This document shows, piece after piece, positions 33,573-41,986 of a DNA stretch of 64,000 nt (position 1 is the first letter of the stretch; each line of letters starts with the position of its first letter). A program made the translations under genes and the position numbers. The notes below the pieces were generated by a model. The model was given only the letters and a program-made list of their open reading frames with translations, ran no database searches and was not told where the DNA came from. This stretch comes from Streptomyces platensis (GTDB taxonomy: Bacteria; Actinomycetota; Actinomycetes; Streptomycetales; Streptomycetaceae), in assembly GCF_008704855.1 (NCBI RefSeq), contig NZ_CP023691.1:6510001-6574000 (forward strand), read 5' to 3'.

Positions 33573-34246
33573 CCGCCGTGAACAACTCCGTACGCAACAC
33601 CGCCCGGTTGATCGGGGCGGGCCTGCGCGCCCTGCTCGTACTGACGTTGGTCTGCGGCGTCCTCTACCCGCTGGTGGTCACCGGGGTGGCGCAGGCGGCG
33701 TTCCCCGATCAGGCCAACGGGTCCGAGGTGCGCTCCCACGGCAAGGTCGTCGGCTCATCACTGATCGGCCAGCGCTACGACAAGGGCCAGAACAAGGACG
33801 GCGAGCCGGTCCCCGACCTGAGGTACTTCCAGCCGCGCCCCTCGGCGGGACTGGGCAGCAACCAGGCCAACGGCGTCAACACCCGGTACGACCTCCAGGT
33901 CTCCGGCGCCTCCAACCTGGGCGCCACCAACACCGACCTCATCAAGGCGGTGCAGGAACGCAGGCACTGGGTTTCCACCACGTACCAAGTCCCCGAGTCG
34001 AAGGTCCCGGCGGACGCCGTCACCTCCTCCGGCTCCGGCCTCGACCCGCACATCTCCCCGGCCTACGCCCAACTACAGACCGCCACGGTCGCCCGGCGGA
34101 ACCACCTCCCCGCTGGCAGGGTGGAGAAGCTGGTCGAGAAGCACACCGACGGGCGCGACCTCGGATTCCTGGGGGAGCCGCGGGTGAATGTTCTGGAGCT
34201 GAACGTCGGGCTGAGGGAGTTGGTGTTGAGGGTGCGGGAGGGCTGA
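33569..34246 (+). CDS. kdpC: K+-transporting ATPase subunit C
   Basis: This 225-aa protein has one N-terminal transmembrane helix (about 18-42; 'LLVLTLVCGVLYPLVVTGVA') and an extracytosolic domain with family motifs 'GSSLIGQ', 'YFQPRPS', 'SGASNLG', 'SGSGLDPHISP' and 'TDGRDLGFLGEPRVNVLELN'. KdpC stabilises the KdpFABC complex. It is the last gene of the operon; instead of a simple hairpin, a GC-rich direct-repeat tract follows. Confidence 0.95.
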   Translation: MTAVNNSVRNTARLIGAGLRALLVLTLVCGVLYPLVVTGVAQAAFPDQANGSEVRSHGKVVGSSLIGQRYDKGQNKDGEPVPDLRYFQPRPSAGLGSNQANGVNTRYDLQVSGASNLGATNTDLIKAVQERRHWVSTTYQVPESKVPADAVTSSGSGLDPHISPAYAQLQTATVARRNHLPAGRVEKLVEKHTDGRDLGFLGEPRVNVLELNVGLRELVLRVREG

Positions 34247-34266
34247 GGGCCGGGGGATCTGGCGGG

Positions 34267-34380
34267 GGCTCGGCTGAGCCGGGCGGGGGCTTGAGCTGGC
34301 TGCGTGGCTGAGCCGGGCGGGTGGCTGAGCTGGGCGGTGTGGCTGAGTCGGCTGCTGTGGCTGAGCCGGCCGGTGCGGTG
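34267..34380 (+). repeat. Imperfect tandem repeats downstream of kdpC
   Basis: Five degenerate copies of a 14-20 bp unit with consensus TGTGGCTGAGCCGGGCGG follow one another between the convergent kdpC and aac(2') genes, with period varying from about 16 to 38 bp. Many copies also contain GGCTGAGCC, which is partly self-complementary, so the tract could fold as transcript-end structure. It is non-coding. Confidence 0.7.
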
Positions 34381-34434
34381 GTGGGCGTATGGAGGGGGTT
34401 GCTTCCGCCCGCCCTCTCCCGTCTCTCTCCTGCC

Positions 34435-34998
34435 TCACCAGACGTCGCCGTCACGCCAGTCGCAGGTGAGGTCGGAGTCGAGGTCGAGTGGGGTGGCCGC
34501 GGCCGGCAGGACGTAGATGCAGCCGTCCTCGTCGGCGGTGCGCTGGATGCCGTCCGGGGTGAGTGCCCAGGAGCGGCCGCGCCACCGCTGCCAGCCGCGG
34601 GCCGCGTAGAACGTCGCGGCCTCGTCGGCGGCGCCGAGCGCGCCCAGGTCGTAACCGCTGTGCACCACCCGCTCCAGGGCGTCCATCAGGGCCGCGCCAT
34701 GGCCGCGGCCGCGCCGGTCCGCGCGTACGCCGACGCCCTCCACATATCCGCAGCGCAGCGCCCGGCCCCCGTGCAGCAGTCGTCGTTGCACGACGCTCGC
34801 ATGCCCGATCAGTTCGCCGTCCTCGTGGATCAGGGCGTGCAGCCCGCCGAGTGAGTGTTCCCAGTCCTCGGCGGTCATGTCGTCGAAGACGTCGTAGAGG
34901 AGGGCGCGGGCGGCCTTGAGGGTGGTGACGTCCAGATCGGCGGTGTGGGCGATGCGTACGTCGGTCATGCGGGGCGTCGTCAGATGTGCCTCGGTCAT
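34435..34998 (-). CDS. Aminoglycoside 2'-N-acetyltransferase-like GNAT protein
   Basis: This 187-aa GNAT enzyme is closely similar along its whole length to the AAC(2')-I family known from mycobacteria and Providencia. Matching blocks include 'DWEHSLGGLHALI', 'HASVVQRRL', 'ALRCGYVEGVGVRADRRGRG', 'YDLGALGAADEAATFYAARG' and the C-terminal 'LTCDWRDGDVW'. These enzymes acetylate the 2'-amino group of aminoglycosides; chromosomal versions often have low resistance activity and may have other substrates. An in-frame ATG at 34968 is an alternative start; neither has a strong ribosome binding site. It is convergent with kdpC and divergent from kdpD. Confidence 0.88.
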   Translation of the reverse strand: MTEAHLTTPRMTDVRIAHTADLDVTTLKAARALLYDVFDDMTAEDWEHSLGGLHALIHEDGELIGHASVVQRRLLHGGRALRCGYVEGVGVRADRRGRGHGAALMDALERVVHSGYDLGALGAADEAATFYAARGWQRWRGRSWALTPDGIQRTADEDGCIYVLPAAATPLDLDSDLTCDWRDGDVW

Positions 34999-35601
34999 GG
35001 GGGCATCGTCGCAGTCGGCCGGAGGCCGGGCGACGGCATTTTTCCGCCATGGTTCATGCCTTGCCGCCGGCCGTTCGGCGTCAGTGATGCGTAAGGGAAG
35101 GCGTGTTGGGCTGGTGTGCCTCTGCCCCGGCCGGTGTCATGGGGGCATGACCGGGCGCTTCGCGCCGCCGGGCAGCCGTCGTACGGCGGTGCGTGGTGGG
35201 CGCCGCCCGGGGGTCCGGCCCCTCAGCCGGACGTCACGGTGGGCGTCGCGTACCTCTTCGCGCGGCGCCCGCCCGTATGAGGCAGGACGGGCGGCACTCC
35301 GGCCGAACCGGCCTATCGGGTCAACGGGCCGACGGTCCGCCGGGCCGGCCGCACCGTCGGGCCCTGTCAGCTGGCAGCCCTGCCTGATCGCGGGGGGCGC
35401 CACCCCGATCGCTGGCACTCGACGTGCCCTCGTCCCCAGGTCACCGCTCCCCCCCCACAGCCGCACCACCCCACCCCCATCAGAGTCCCGTCAAAACCCA
35501 CCCCCCACCCCCCAACTGCACCCTTTGTGCCCTTGTTCGGTCGGTAGGGTCGCGGGAGGTTCAGCCCGGTGGGGGCGGCTTTCACGTAAGACAATGAGGC
35601 C
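34999..35601. other. Long intergenic region between aac(2') and kdpD
   Basis: These 603 bp have no convincing gene. GTGATGCGTAAG at 35084-35095 is identical to sequence in front of the kdp structural operon and may mark a KdpE-controlled promoter. A very C-rich run from about 35440 to 35525 has stretches of six or more C and would be G-rich on the minus strand. The last 50 bp contain GGGAGG and a purine-rich leader before the kdpD ATG. Confidence 0.5.
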
Positions 35602-38154
35602 ATGGCACGCGGCAAGCTACGGATCTATCTGGGCGCGGCACCGGGCGTCGGCAAGACGTACGCGATGCTGTCCGAGGCGCACCGGCGTGTGGAGCGGGGG
35701 ACGGATGCCGTTGTGGCGTTCGTGGAGCACCATGGCAGGCCCCGTACGGAGGTCATGCTGCACGGGCTGGAGCAGATTCAGCGCCGGGAGCTGGAGTACC
35801 GCGACACGGTGTTCACTGAAATGGACGTGGACGCGGTGCTGGCGCGGCGGCCGGCCGTGGCGCTGGTCGACGAGCTGGCGCACACCAACGTGCCTGGTTC
35901 GCGCAACGGCAAGCGCTGGCAGGACGTCGAGGAGCTGCTGGAAGCGGGGATCCACGTGATCTCGACGGTGAACATCCAGCATCTGGAGTCGCTCGGTGAT
36001 GTCGTCGAGTCGATAACGGGTGTGCGGCAGCGCGAGACCGTGCCGGATGAGATCGTCCGCCGGGCGGATCAGATCGAGCTTGTCGATATGTCGCCCCAGG
36101 CGATCCGCCGGCGGATGGCGCACGGCAACATCTACCAGCCCGACAAGGTGGACGCCGCCCTGTCGAACTACTTCCGGCCGGGCAACCTCACGGCGCTGCG
36201 CGAGCTGGCGCTGCTGTGGGTCGCCGACCGGGTGGACGAGTATCTCCAGGAGTACCGCGCGGAGCATTCGATCCGTTCCACCTGGCAGGCCCGTGAGCGG
36301 ATCGTCGTCGGGCTGACCGGCGGGCCGGAGGGGCGCACGCTGATCCGTCGCGCGGCCCGGATGGCGGCCAAGGGCTCGGGCAGTGAGGTGCTCGCCGTCT
36401 ATATAGCGCGCAGTGACGGGCTGACCTCGGCCTCGCCCAAGGAACTCGCCGTCCAGCGCACCCTGGTGGAGGACCTCGGCGGGACGTTTCACCACGTCAT
36501 CGGCGACGACATACCGAGCGCGCTGCTGGAGTTCGCGCGGGGCGTCAACGCCACCCAGATCGTGCTGGGCTCCAGTCGCCGCAAGGCCTGGCAGTACATC
36601 TTCGGGCCGGGGGTGGGCGCGACGGTCGCCCGGGACTCCGGGCCCGATCTCGATGTGCACATCGTCACCCATGACGAGGTCGCCAAGGGCCGGGGGCTGC
36701 CGGTGGCACGCGGTGCGCGGCTGGGGCGGGCCCGGATCATCGCCGGCTGGCTCGTCGGTGTGGTCGGCCCGGTGCTGCTCTCGCTGCTGCTGACCAGCAT
36801 CGCGAACGGTCCCGGCCTGGCCAACGACGTCCTGCTCTTCCTGTTCCTGACGGTCGTCGCGGCGCTGCTCGGCGGGCAGCTGCCGGCGCTGGCGTCGGCC
36901 GCGGTCGGCTCGCTGCTGCTGAACTTCTACTTCACACCGCCCACCCACACCCTCACGGTCAGCGATCCCAAGAACCTCGTCGCCATCGTGATCTTCTTCG
37001 CGGTGGCCGTCTCGGTCGCCTCCGTGGTGGACCTCGCCGCCCGCCGCACCCACCAGGCCGCCAGGCTGCGCGCCGAGTCGGAGATCCTGTCCTTCCTGGC
37101 GGGCAGTGTGCTGCGCGGTGAGACGACCCTGGACGCGCTGCTGGAGCGGGTGCGCGAGACCTTCGGGATGGAGACGGTGGCGCTGCTGGAGCGGGCCGGC
37201 GATGTCGAACCGTGGACCTGCGCGGGCCGGGCCGGTACGGACCACGGCACGCCGCTGCTGCGCCCCGAGGACGCCGATGTCGACATGCCCGTGGGCGACC
37301 ACATGGCGCTGGCGCTGACCGGTCGGGTGCTGCCCGCCGAGGACCGCCGGGTGCTGGCCGCGTTCGCCGCCCAGGCCGCCGTGGTCCTGGACCGGCAGCG
37401 GCTGGTGGGCGAGGCGGAGCGGGCCCGGGAGCTGGCCGAGGGCAACCGCATCAGGACGGCGCTGCTGGCCGCCGTCAGCCATGACCTGCGGACCCCGCTG
37501 GCGAGCATCAAGGCCTCCGTCACCTCCCTGCGCTCCGACGATGTCGCCTGGTCCCCGGAGGACGAGGCGGAGCTGCTGGCCGGCATCGAGGCGGGCGCCG
37601 ACCGGCTGGACCATCTCGTGGGCAATCTTCTGGACATGTCCCGGCTCCAGACCGGCACGGTCACCCCGCTGATCCGGGAGATCGACCTCGACGAGGTGGT
37701 GCCGATGGCGCTCGGCGGTGTGCCGGAGGGCAGCGTCAGCCTCGACATCCCCGAGGAGCTGCCGATCGTCGCCGTCGATCCGGGGCTGCTGGAACGTTCG
37801 GTCGCCAATCTCGTCGAGAACGCCGTGAAGTACAGCCCGGACGGGGCGGCGGTGCTGGTCTCGGCCAGTGCGCTCGGTGAGCGGGTGGAGCTGCGTATCG
37901 CCGACCGCGGGCCGGGGGTGCCGGACAGCGCCAAGGACCGGATCTTCGAGCCCTTCCAGCGCTACGGTGACGCGCCGCGCGGTGCCGGGGTGGGCCTGGG
38001 GCTGGCCGTGGCGCGCGGTTTCGCGGAGGCGATGGGCGGCACGCTCGCCGCCGAGGACACCCCCGGAGGCGGGATGACCATGGTCCTGACCCTCCGGGCC
38101 GCGGCCGGCCGCCCGCCGGCCAGGCCCGATCTTCCGGCCCAGGCCACGACATGA
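35602..38154 (+). CDS. kdpD: Sensor histidine kinase KdpD
   Basis: This 850-aa K+/osmotic-stress sensor controls kdpFABC through KdpE. The N-terminal KdpD domain (about 1-210) has a Walker A motif 'GAAPGVGKT' (11-19) and 'ALVDELAHTNVPGSRN'. A universal-stress-protein domain follows (about 230-365; 'LGSSRRKAW'), then four closely spaced TM helices (about 380-485), a GAF-like region, HisKA with His627 in 'AAVSHDLRTPLASIKA' and a HATPase domain ('GAGVGLGLAVARGF'). In Staphylococcus the USP domain of KdpD binds c-di-AMP. kdpE follows 79 nt later. The ATG at 35602 directly precedes the conserved N-terminus. Confidence 0.96.
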   Translation: MARGKLRIYLGAAPGVGKTYAMLSEAHRRVERGTDAVVAFVEHHGRPRTEVMLHGLEQIQRRELEYRDTVFTEMDVDAVLARRPAVALVDELAHTNVPGSRNGKRWQDVEELLEAGIHVISTVNIQHLESLGDVVESITGVRQRETVPDEIVRRADQIELVDMSPQAIRRRMAHGNIYQPDKVDAALSNYFRPGNLTALRELALLWVADRVDEYLQEYRAEHSIRSTWQARERIVVGLTGGPEGRTLIRRAARMAAKGSGSEVLAVYIARSDGLTSASPKELAVQRTLVEDLGGTFHHVIGDDIPSALLEFARGVNATQIVLGSSRRKAWQYIFGPGVGATVARDSGPDLDVHIVTHDEVAKGRGLPVARGARLGRARIIAGWLVGVVGPVLLSLLLTSIANGPGLANDVLLFLFLTVVAALLGGQLPALASAAVGSLLLNFYFTPPTHTLTVSDPKNLVAIVIFFAVAVSVASVVDLAARRTHQAARLRAESEILSFLAGSVLRGETTLDALLERVRETFGMETVALLERAGDVEPWTCAGRAGTDHGTPLLRPEDADVDMPVGDHMALALTGRVLPAEDRRVLAAFAAQAAVVLDRQRLVGEAERARELAEGNRIRTALLAAVSHDLRTPLASIKASVTSLRSDDVAWSPEDEAELLAGIEAGADRLDHLVGNLLDMSRLQTGTVTPLIREIDLDEVVPMALGGVPEGSVSLDIPEELPIVAVDPGLLERSVANLVENAVKYSPDGAAVLVSASALGERVELRIADRGPGVPDSAKDRIFEPFQRYGDAPRGAGVGLGLAVARGFAEAMGGTLAAEDTPGGGMTMVLTLRAAAGRPPARPDLPAQATT

Positions 38155-38233
38155 GCCGGCCCGCACGGATCCCCCGCATCCCACGCCCGGCGGGCCCGCC
38201 CCGCCGGGAGACGACACCACGAGGAGAACGCCA

Positions 38234-38917
<684 letters not shown>

Positions 38918-39008
38918 CGCCCGGCGGCCGGACGCGGCTTTGTGCGGTCGGTACGGACTCCGCGTGCGGGCCGTGATCCCGGTCCCCGGCCACCGGTACG
39001 CTGGGCCC

Positions 39009-39407
39009 ATGAGTGCTGGGACCCGACCCGAGAAGCCGGCAGGCCGTTTCCGCCGGCTGCTCGACAGGCTGTCCTCCTCCGAGGAGGAGTTGCAGTCCGC
39101 CGAGCTGCAACAGGACGCGCAGGACGCGGGATGCACCCGTATCTGCGACTGTGACGACCGGCAGATAGTGAAGGTCACCGGCACCCTGCGGCATGTCACG
39201 CTGCGCCCGCGCGCCGGTGTGCCCGCGCTCGAGGCGGAGCTGTTCGACGGCTCCGCGGCGCTCGACGTGGTGTGGCTCGGCCGCCGCTCCATCGCCGGGA
39301 TAGAGCCGGGCCGCAAGCTCATCGCCTCGGGCCGGGTCTCCCTGAGCCACGGACGCCGGGTGCTCTTCAATCCGAAGTACGAACTCCGACCGCTCGGACA
39401 GGAGTAG
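39009..39407 (+). CDS. OB-fold nucleic acid binding domain protein
   Basis: This 132-aa conserved actinobacterial protein has a basic N-terminal helix ('KPAGRFRRLLDRLSSSEEEL') and an OB-fold domain (about 50-130) containing 'VKVTGTLRHVTLRPRAGVPA', 'LDVVWLGRRSIAGIEPG' and 'RVLFNPKYEL'. It resembles single OB domains annotated as tRNA_anti/RecG-wedge-like. The role is unknown. I chose the ATG at 39009, since upstream in-frame sequence is unconserved. It is followed after 3 nt by the DUF3159 gene and probably cotranscribed; this OB-DUF3159-TrkA order is a core actinobacterial linkage. Confidence 0.87.
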   Translation: MSAGTRPEKPAGRFRRLLDRLSSSEEELQSAELQQDAQDAGCTRICDCDDRQIVKVTGTLRHVTLRPRAGVPALEAELFDGSAALDVVWLGRRSIAGIEPGRKLIASGRVSLSHGRRVLFNPKYELRPLGQE

Positions 39408-39410
39408 CCG

Positions 39411-40295
39411 GTGACGTCTCACGACCGACCGACCACTGACGCGCATGCCGATACGGACCCCTCCGCAGGTTCCTCACCCGCCTCGCCCGACCCGGGCACC
39501 GAAGGAGCCGCCGACGGCAGGCAGGTGACCGAGGCGGCGCTGTTCGAGGCGTTCGGCGGGGTCCGCGGCATGGTGGAGACCGTGGTCCCCGGCCTGCTGT
39601 TCGTGACGATCTTCACGATCAACAAGGACCTGCACGTCTCGGCGATCGCCGCGCTGGCCGTCTCGCTGGTGCTGGGGGTCCTCCGCCTCATCCGCAAGGA
39701 CACCGTCAAGCACGCCTTCAGCGGCGTCTTCGGCGTGGCCTTCGGTGTGGTCTTCGCGATGATGACCGGCAATGCCAAGGACTTCTACCTGCCGGGCATG
39801 CTCTACACCCTCGGCCTGGCCCTCGCCTACATGATCACCACGCTCGCGGGCGTCCCGCTGATCGGGCTGATCCTGGGGCCGGTGTTCAAGGAGAACCTCT
39901 CCTGGCGCACCCGCAACCCGGGCCGGAAGAAGGCGTACGCGAAGGCCAGCTGGGCCTGGGGACTGATCCTGCTCGCCAAGTGCGCGATCCTCTTCCCGCT
40001 GTACTGGTGGGCGGACACCACCCAGCTCGGCTGGATACTGATCGCGCTGAAGATCCCGCCGTTCCTGCTCGCGGTCTATCTCACCTGGGTCTTCCTGGCG
40101 AAGGCGCCCGCGCCGATCGATGTCTTCGCGGAGATGGAGGCGAAGGAGAAGGCCGAGGAGGAGGCCGAGGAGCGGCGCCGCGCCGAGCGCGAGACGCTGG
40201 ACCGGGTCGCCGACGACCTCAGCAGGGGCCTCGTGCAGGAGGTCGCGGCCGAGCCGCAGTCCGACCCGCCGCAGGGCGGCCGCCACCGCCGCTGA
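39411..40295 (+). CDS. DUF3159 family integral membrane protein
   Basis: This 294-aa membrane protein has a disordered N-terminus of about 40 residues, five to six transmembrane helices (about 55-220) and a charged C-terminal cytosolic tail with a Glu/Arg-rich helix ('EAKEKAEEEAEERRRAERET'). Sequence blocks 'FEAFGGVRGMVETVVPGLLF' and 'GPVFKENLSWRTRNPGRKKA' are characteristic of DUF3159. The function is unknown. The GTG start lies 3 nt after the OB-fold gene stop. It ends at a large hairpin shared with trkA. Confidence 0.9.
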   Translation: MTSHDRPTTDAHADTDPSAGSSPASPDPGTEGAADGRQVTEAALFEAFGGVRGMVETVVPGLLFVTIFTINKDLHVSAIAALAVSLVLGVLRLIRKDTVKHAFSGVFGVAFGVVFAMMTGNAKDFYLPGMLYTLGLALAYMITTLAGVPLIGLILGPVFKENLSWRTRNPGRKKAYAKASWAWGLILLAKCAILFPLYWWADTTQLGWILIALKIPPFLLAVYLTWVFLAKAPAPIDVFAEMEAKEKAEEEAEERRRAERETLDRVADDLSRGLVQEVAAEPQSDPPQGGRHRR

Positions 40296-40309
40296 CGCGA
40301 TACACAAAC

Positions 40310-40348
40310 GCCGGGGCCCGGGAACCGATCGGTTCCCGGGCCCCGGCG
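40310..40348. terminator. Bidirectional terminator between the DUF3159 gene and trkA
   Basis: A near-perfect palindrome forms a 19-bp stem with one bulged C (CGCCGGGGCCCGGAACCGA / TCGGTTCC-C-GGGCCCCGGCG) and almost no loop. It sits 14 nt after one stop and 21 nt from the other. Confidence 0.82.
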
Positions 40349-40369
40349 TCTTCCGGCCTCCGCCGGGCG

Positions 40370-41041
40370 CTACGCGTCCTCGCGCCGCACCGACAGCAGG
40401 TCCTCCAGCTGCTCCTCGCGCGACTGCGCCGCCACGAACAGCAGCTCGTCGCCGGCCTCCAGCGCGTCCTCCTTATTGGGCGTGAGCACCCGCGTCCCGC
40501 GGATGATCGTGACCAGGGAGGTGTCCTCGGGCCACTCGACATCGCCGACCCGGGTGCCGGCCAGCGCGGCCTCCGGGGGCAGCGTCAGCTCGACGAGGTT
40601 GGCGTCACCGTGGCTGAAGCGCAGCAGCCGTACGAGATCGCCGACGCTCACCGCCTCCTCGACCAGGGCCGACATCAGACGCGGTGTGGAGACCGCGACA
40701 TCGACGCCCCAGGACTCGTTGAACAGCCACTCGTTCTTCGGGTTGTTGACCCGCGCGACCACCCGCGGCACCCCGTACTCGGTCTTGGCGAGCAGCGAGA
40801 CGACCAGGTTGACCTTGTCGTCGCCGGTCGCCGCGATCACGACATTGCAGCGCTGGAGCGCCGCCTCGTCGAGCGAGGTGATCTCACAGGCGTCGGCCAG
40901 CAGCCACTCCGCCAGCGGCACCCGCTCGACCGAGATGGCGGTCGGCGCCTTGTCGATGAGCAGGATCTCGTGGCCGTTCTCCAAGAGCTCGCCCGCGATG
41001 GAACGGCCCACTGCGCCTGCGCCTGCGATGGCGACCCTCAT
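40370..41041 (-). CDS. TrkA-family potassium uptake regulatory protein (RCK)
   Basis: This 223-aa cytosolic protein has an RCK_N Rossmann domain (about 1-120; dinucleotide loop 'GAGAVGRSIA') and an RCK_C domain (about 140-220; 'TLPPEAALAGTRVGDVEWPE'). Such proteins form gating rings on Trk/Ktr K+ transporters and bind NAD(H) or ATP through RCK_N; RCK_C is a known c-di-AMP site in KtrA. It is preceded by a second RCK gene whose stop overlaps its start by four bases, so the two are likely to form a hetero-oligomer. No TrkH/TrkG or KtrB membrane subunit is encoded next to them. Confidence 0.93.
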   Translation of the reverse strand: MRVAIAGAGAVGRSIAGELLENGHEILLIDKAPTAISVERVPLAEWLLADACEITSLDEAALQRCNVVIAATGDDKVNLVVSLLAKTEYGVPRVVARVNNPKNEWLFNESWGVDVAVSTPRLMSALVEEAVSVGDLVRLLRFSHGDANLVELTLPPEAALAGTRVGDVEWPEDTSLVTIIRGTRVLTPNKEDALEAGDELLFVAAQSREEQLEDLLSVRREDA

Positions 41042-41706
41042 GCGTGCGCCCCCTCAGGACCCGTGGCGAATGCCGCTTCGACCTTCTCGACCTCGTCGGT
41101 GCGCATCATCACGTGCACCAGATCGCCTTCTTGCAGCACCGTCTGTGAGGTCGGCAGCATCGCCTCACCCAGTCGGGTGAGGAAGGCGACGCGGACGCCG
41201 GTCTCCTCCTGGAGGGTGCTGATCTTGTGCCCCACCCAGGAGGCGGCGGTGTGCACCTCGGCGAGCTGGACGCCGCCGCTCGGGTCGCGCCACAGCGGCT
41301 CGGCGCCCGACGGCAGCAGCCGGCGCAGCATCTGGTCGGCCGTCCAGCGGACGGTCGCGACGGTGGGGATACCCAGGCGCTGGTAGACCTCGGCGCGGCG
41401 CGGGTCGTAAATACGGGCCGCGACATTCTCGACACCGAACATCTCGCGGGCCACCCGGGCGGCGATGATGTTCGAGTTGTCACCGCTGGAGACGGCCGCG
41501 AAGGCGCCCGCCTCCTCGATGCCGGCCTCGCGCAGGGTGTCCTGGTCGAAGCCGACGCCGGTCACCCGGCGGCCGCCGAAGGACGAGCCCAGGCGGCGGA
41601 ACGCGGTCGGGTCCTGGTCGACCACCGCGATGGTGTGACCCTGGCTCTCCAGGGTCTGCGCGAGCGCGGAGCCCACCCGCCCGCACCCCATGATGACGAT
41701 GTGCAT
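41038..41706 (-). CDS. TrkA-family potassium uptake regulatory protein (RCK), second copy
   Basis: This 222-aa RCK_N/RCK_C protein has the nucleotide loop 'MGCGRVGSALAQTLESQGH', a following acidic 'VVDQDP', and an RCK_C domain ending 'VHVMMRTDEVEKVEAAFATG'. It is similar in size and layout to the adjacent TrkA but differs clearly in sequence. The ATG at 41706 is placed right before the first beta strand; upstream in-frame codons form an unconserved extension. Its last codons overlap the start of the next gene by four bases. Confidence 0.93.
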   Translation of the reverse strand: MHIVIMGCGRVGSALAQTLESQGHTIAVVDQDPTAFRRLGSSFGGRRVTGVGFDQDTLREAGIEEAGAFAAVSSGDNSNIIAARVAREMFGVENVAARIYDPRRAEVYQRLGIPTVATVRWTADQMLRRLLPSGAEPLWRDPSGGVQLAEVHTAASWVGHKISTLQEETGVRVAFLTRLGEAMLPTSQTVLQEGDLVHVMMRTDEVEKVEAAFATGPEGAHA

Positions 41707-41986
41707 GCTGATTACCCCGTGCCCTGTACTAGCGCTCTGACCTGCACAAACACCCTGCTCACTACTTTCTTCTCCCAGTACCGGCGACACGGAGCCACGG
41801 CTCGCGACAGACCGGGTGCGGCAGCGGGAGCGCCGGGCGCACCGTGGTCCGGTACAACCGTAGCCGTAATGGCGGTTCCGGTAGGGGGCGCGGTGGGCCG
41901 CGGTCTCCAGTGGATCCGCACCGCCGGTGCCATGGCCTCCCGTGCCGGGCTGCGCCGCCCCGGGCCCGTAAGGCACGCTACGAGGT

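Noticed and set aside
34267..34380. Possible CRISPR array
   Set aside because: Repeat units are short, degenerate, without unique equal-length spacers, and no cas genes are nearby.
39009..41706. Idea that the two trkA genes form an operon with a TrkH/KtrB transporter here
   Set aside because: No such membrane subunit is encoded next to them; the neighbouring membrane proteins are DUF3159 and the two-RCK protein.
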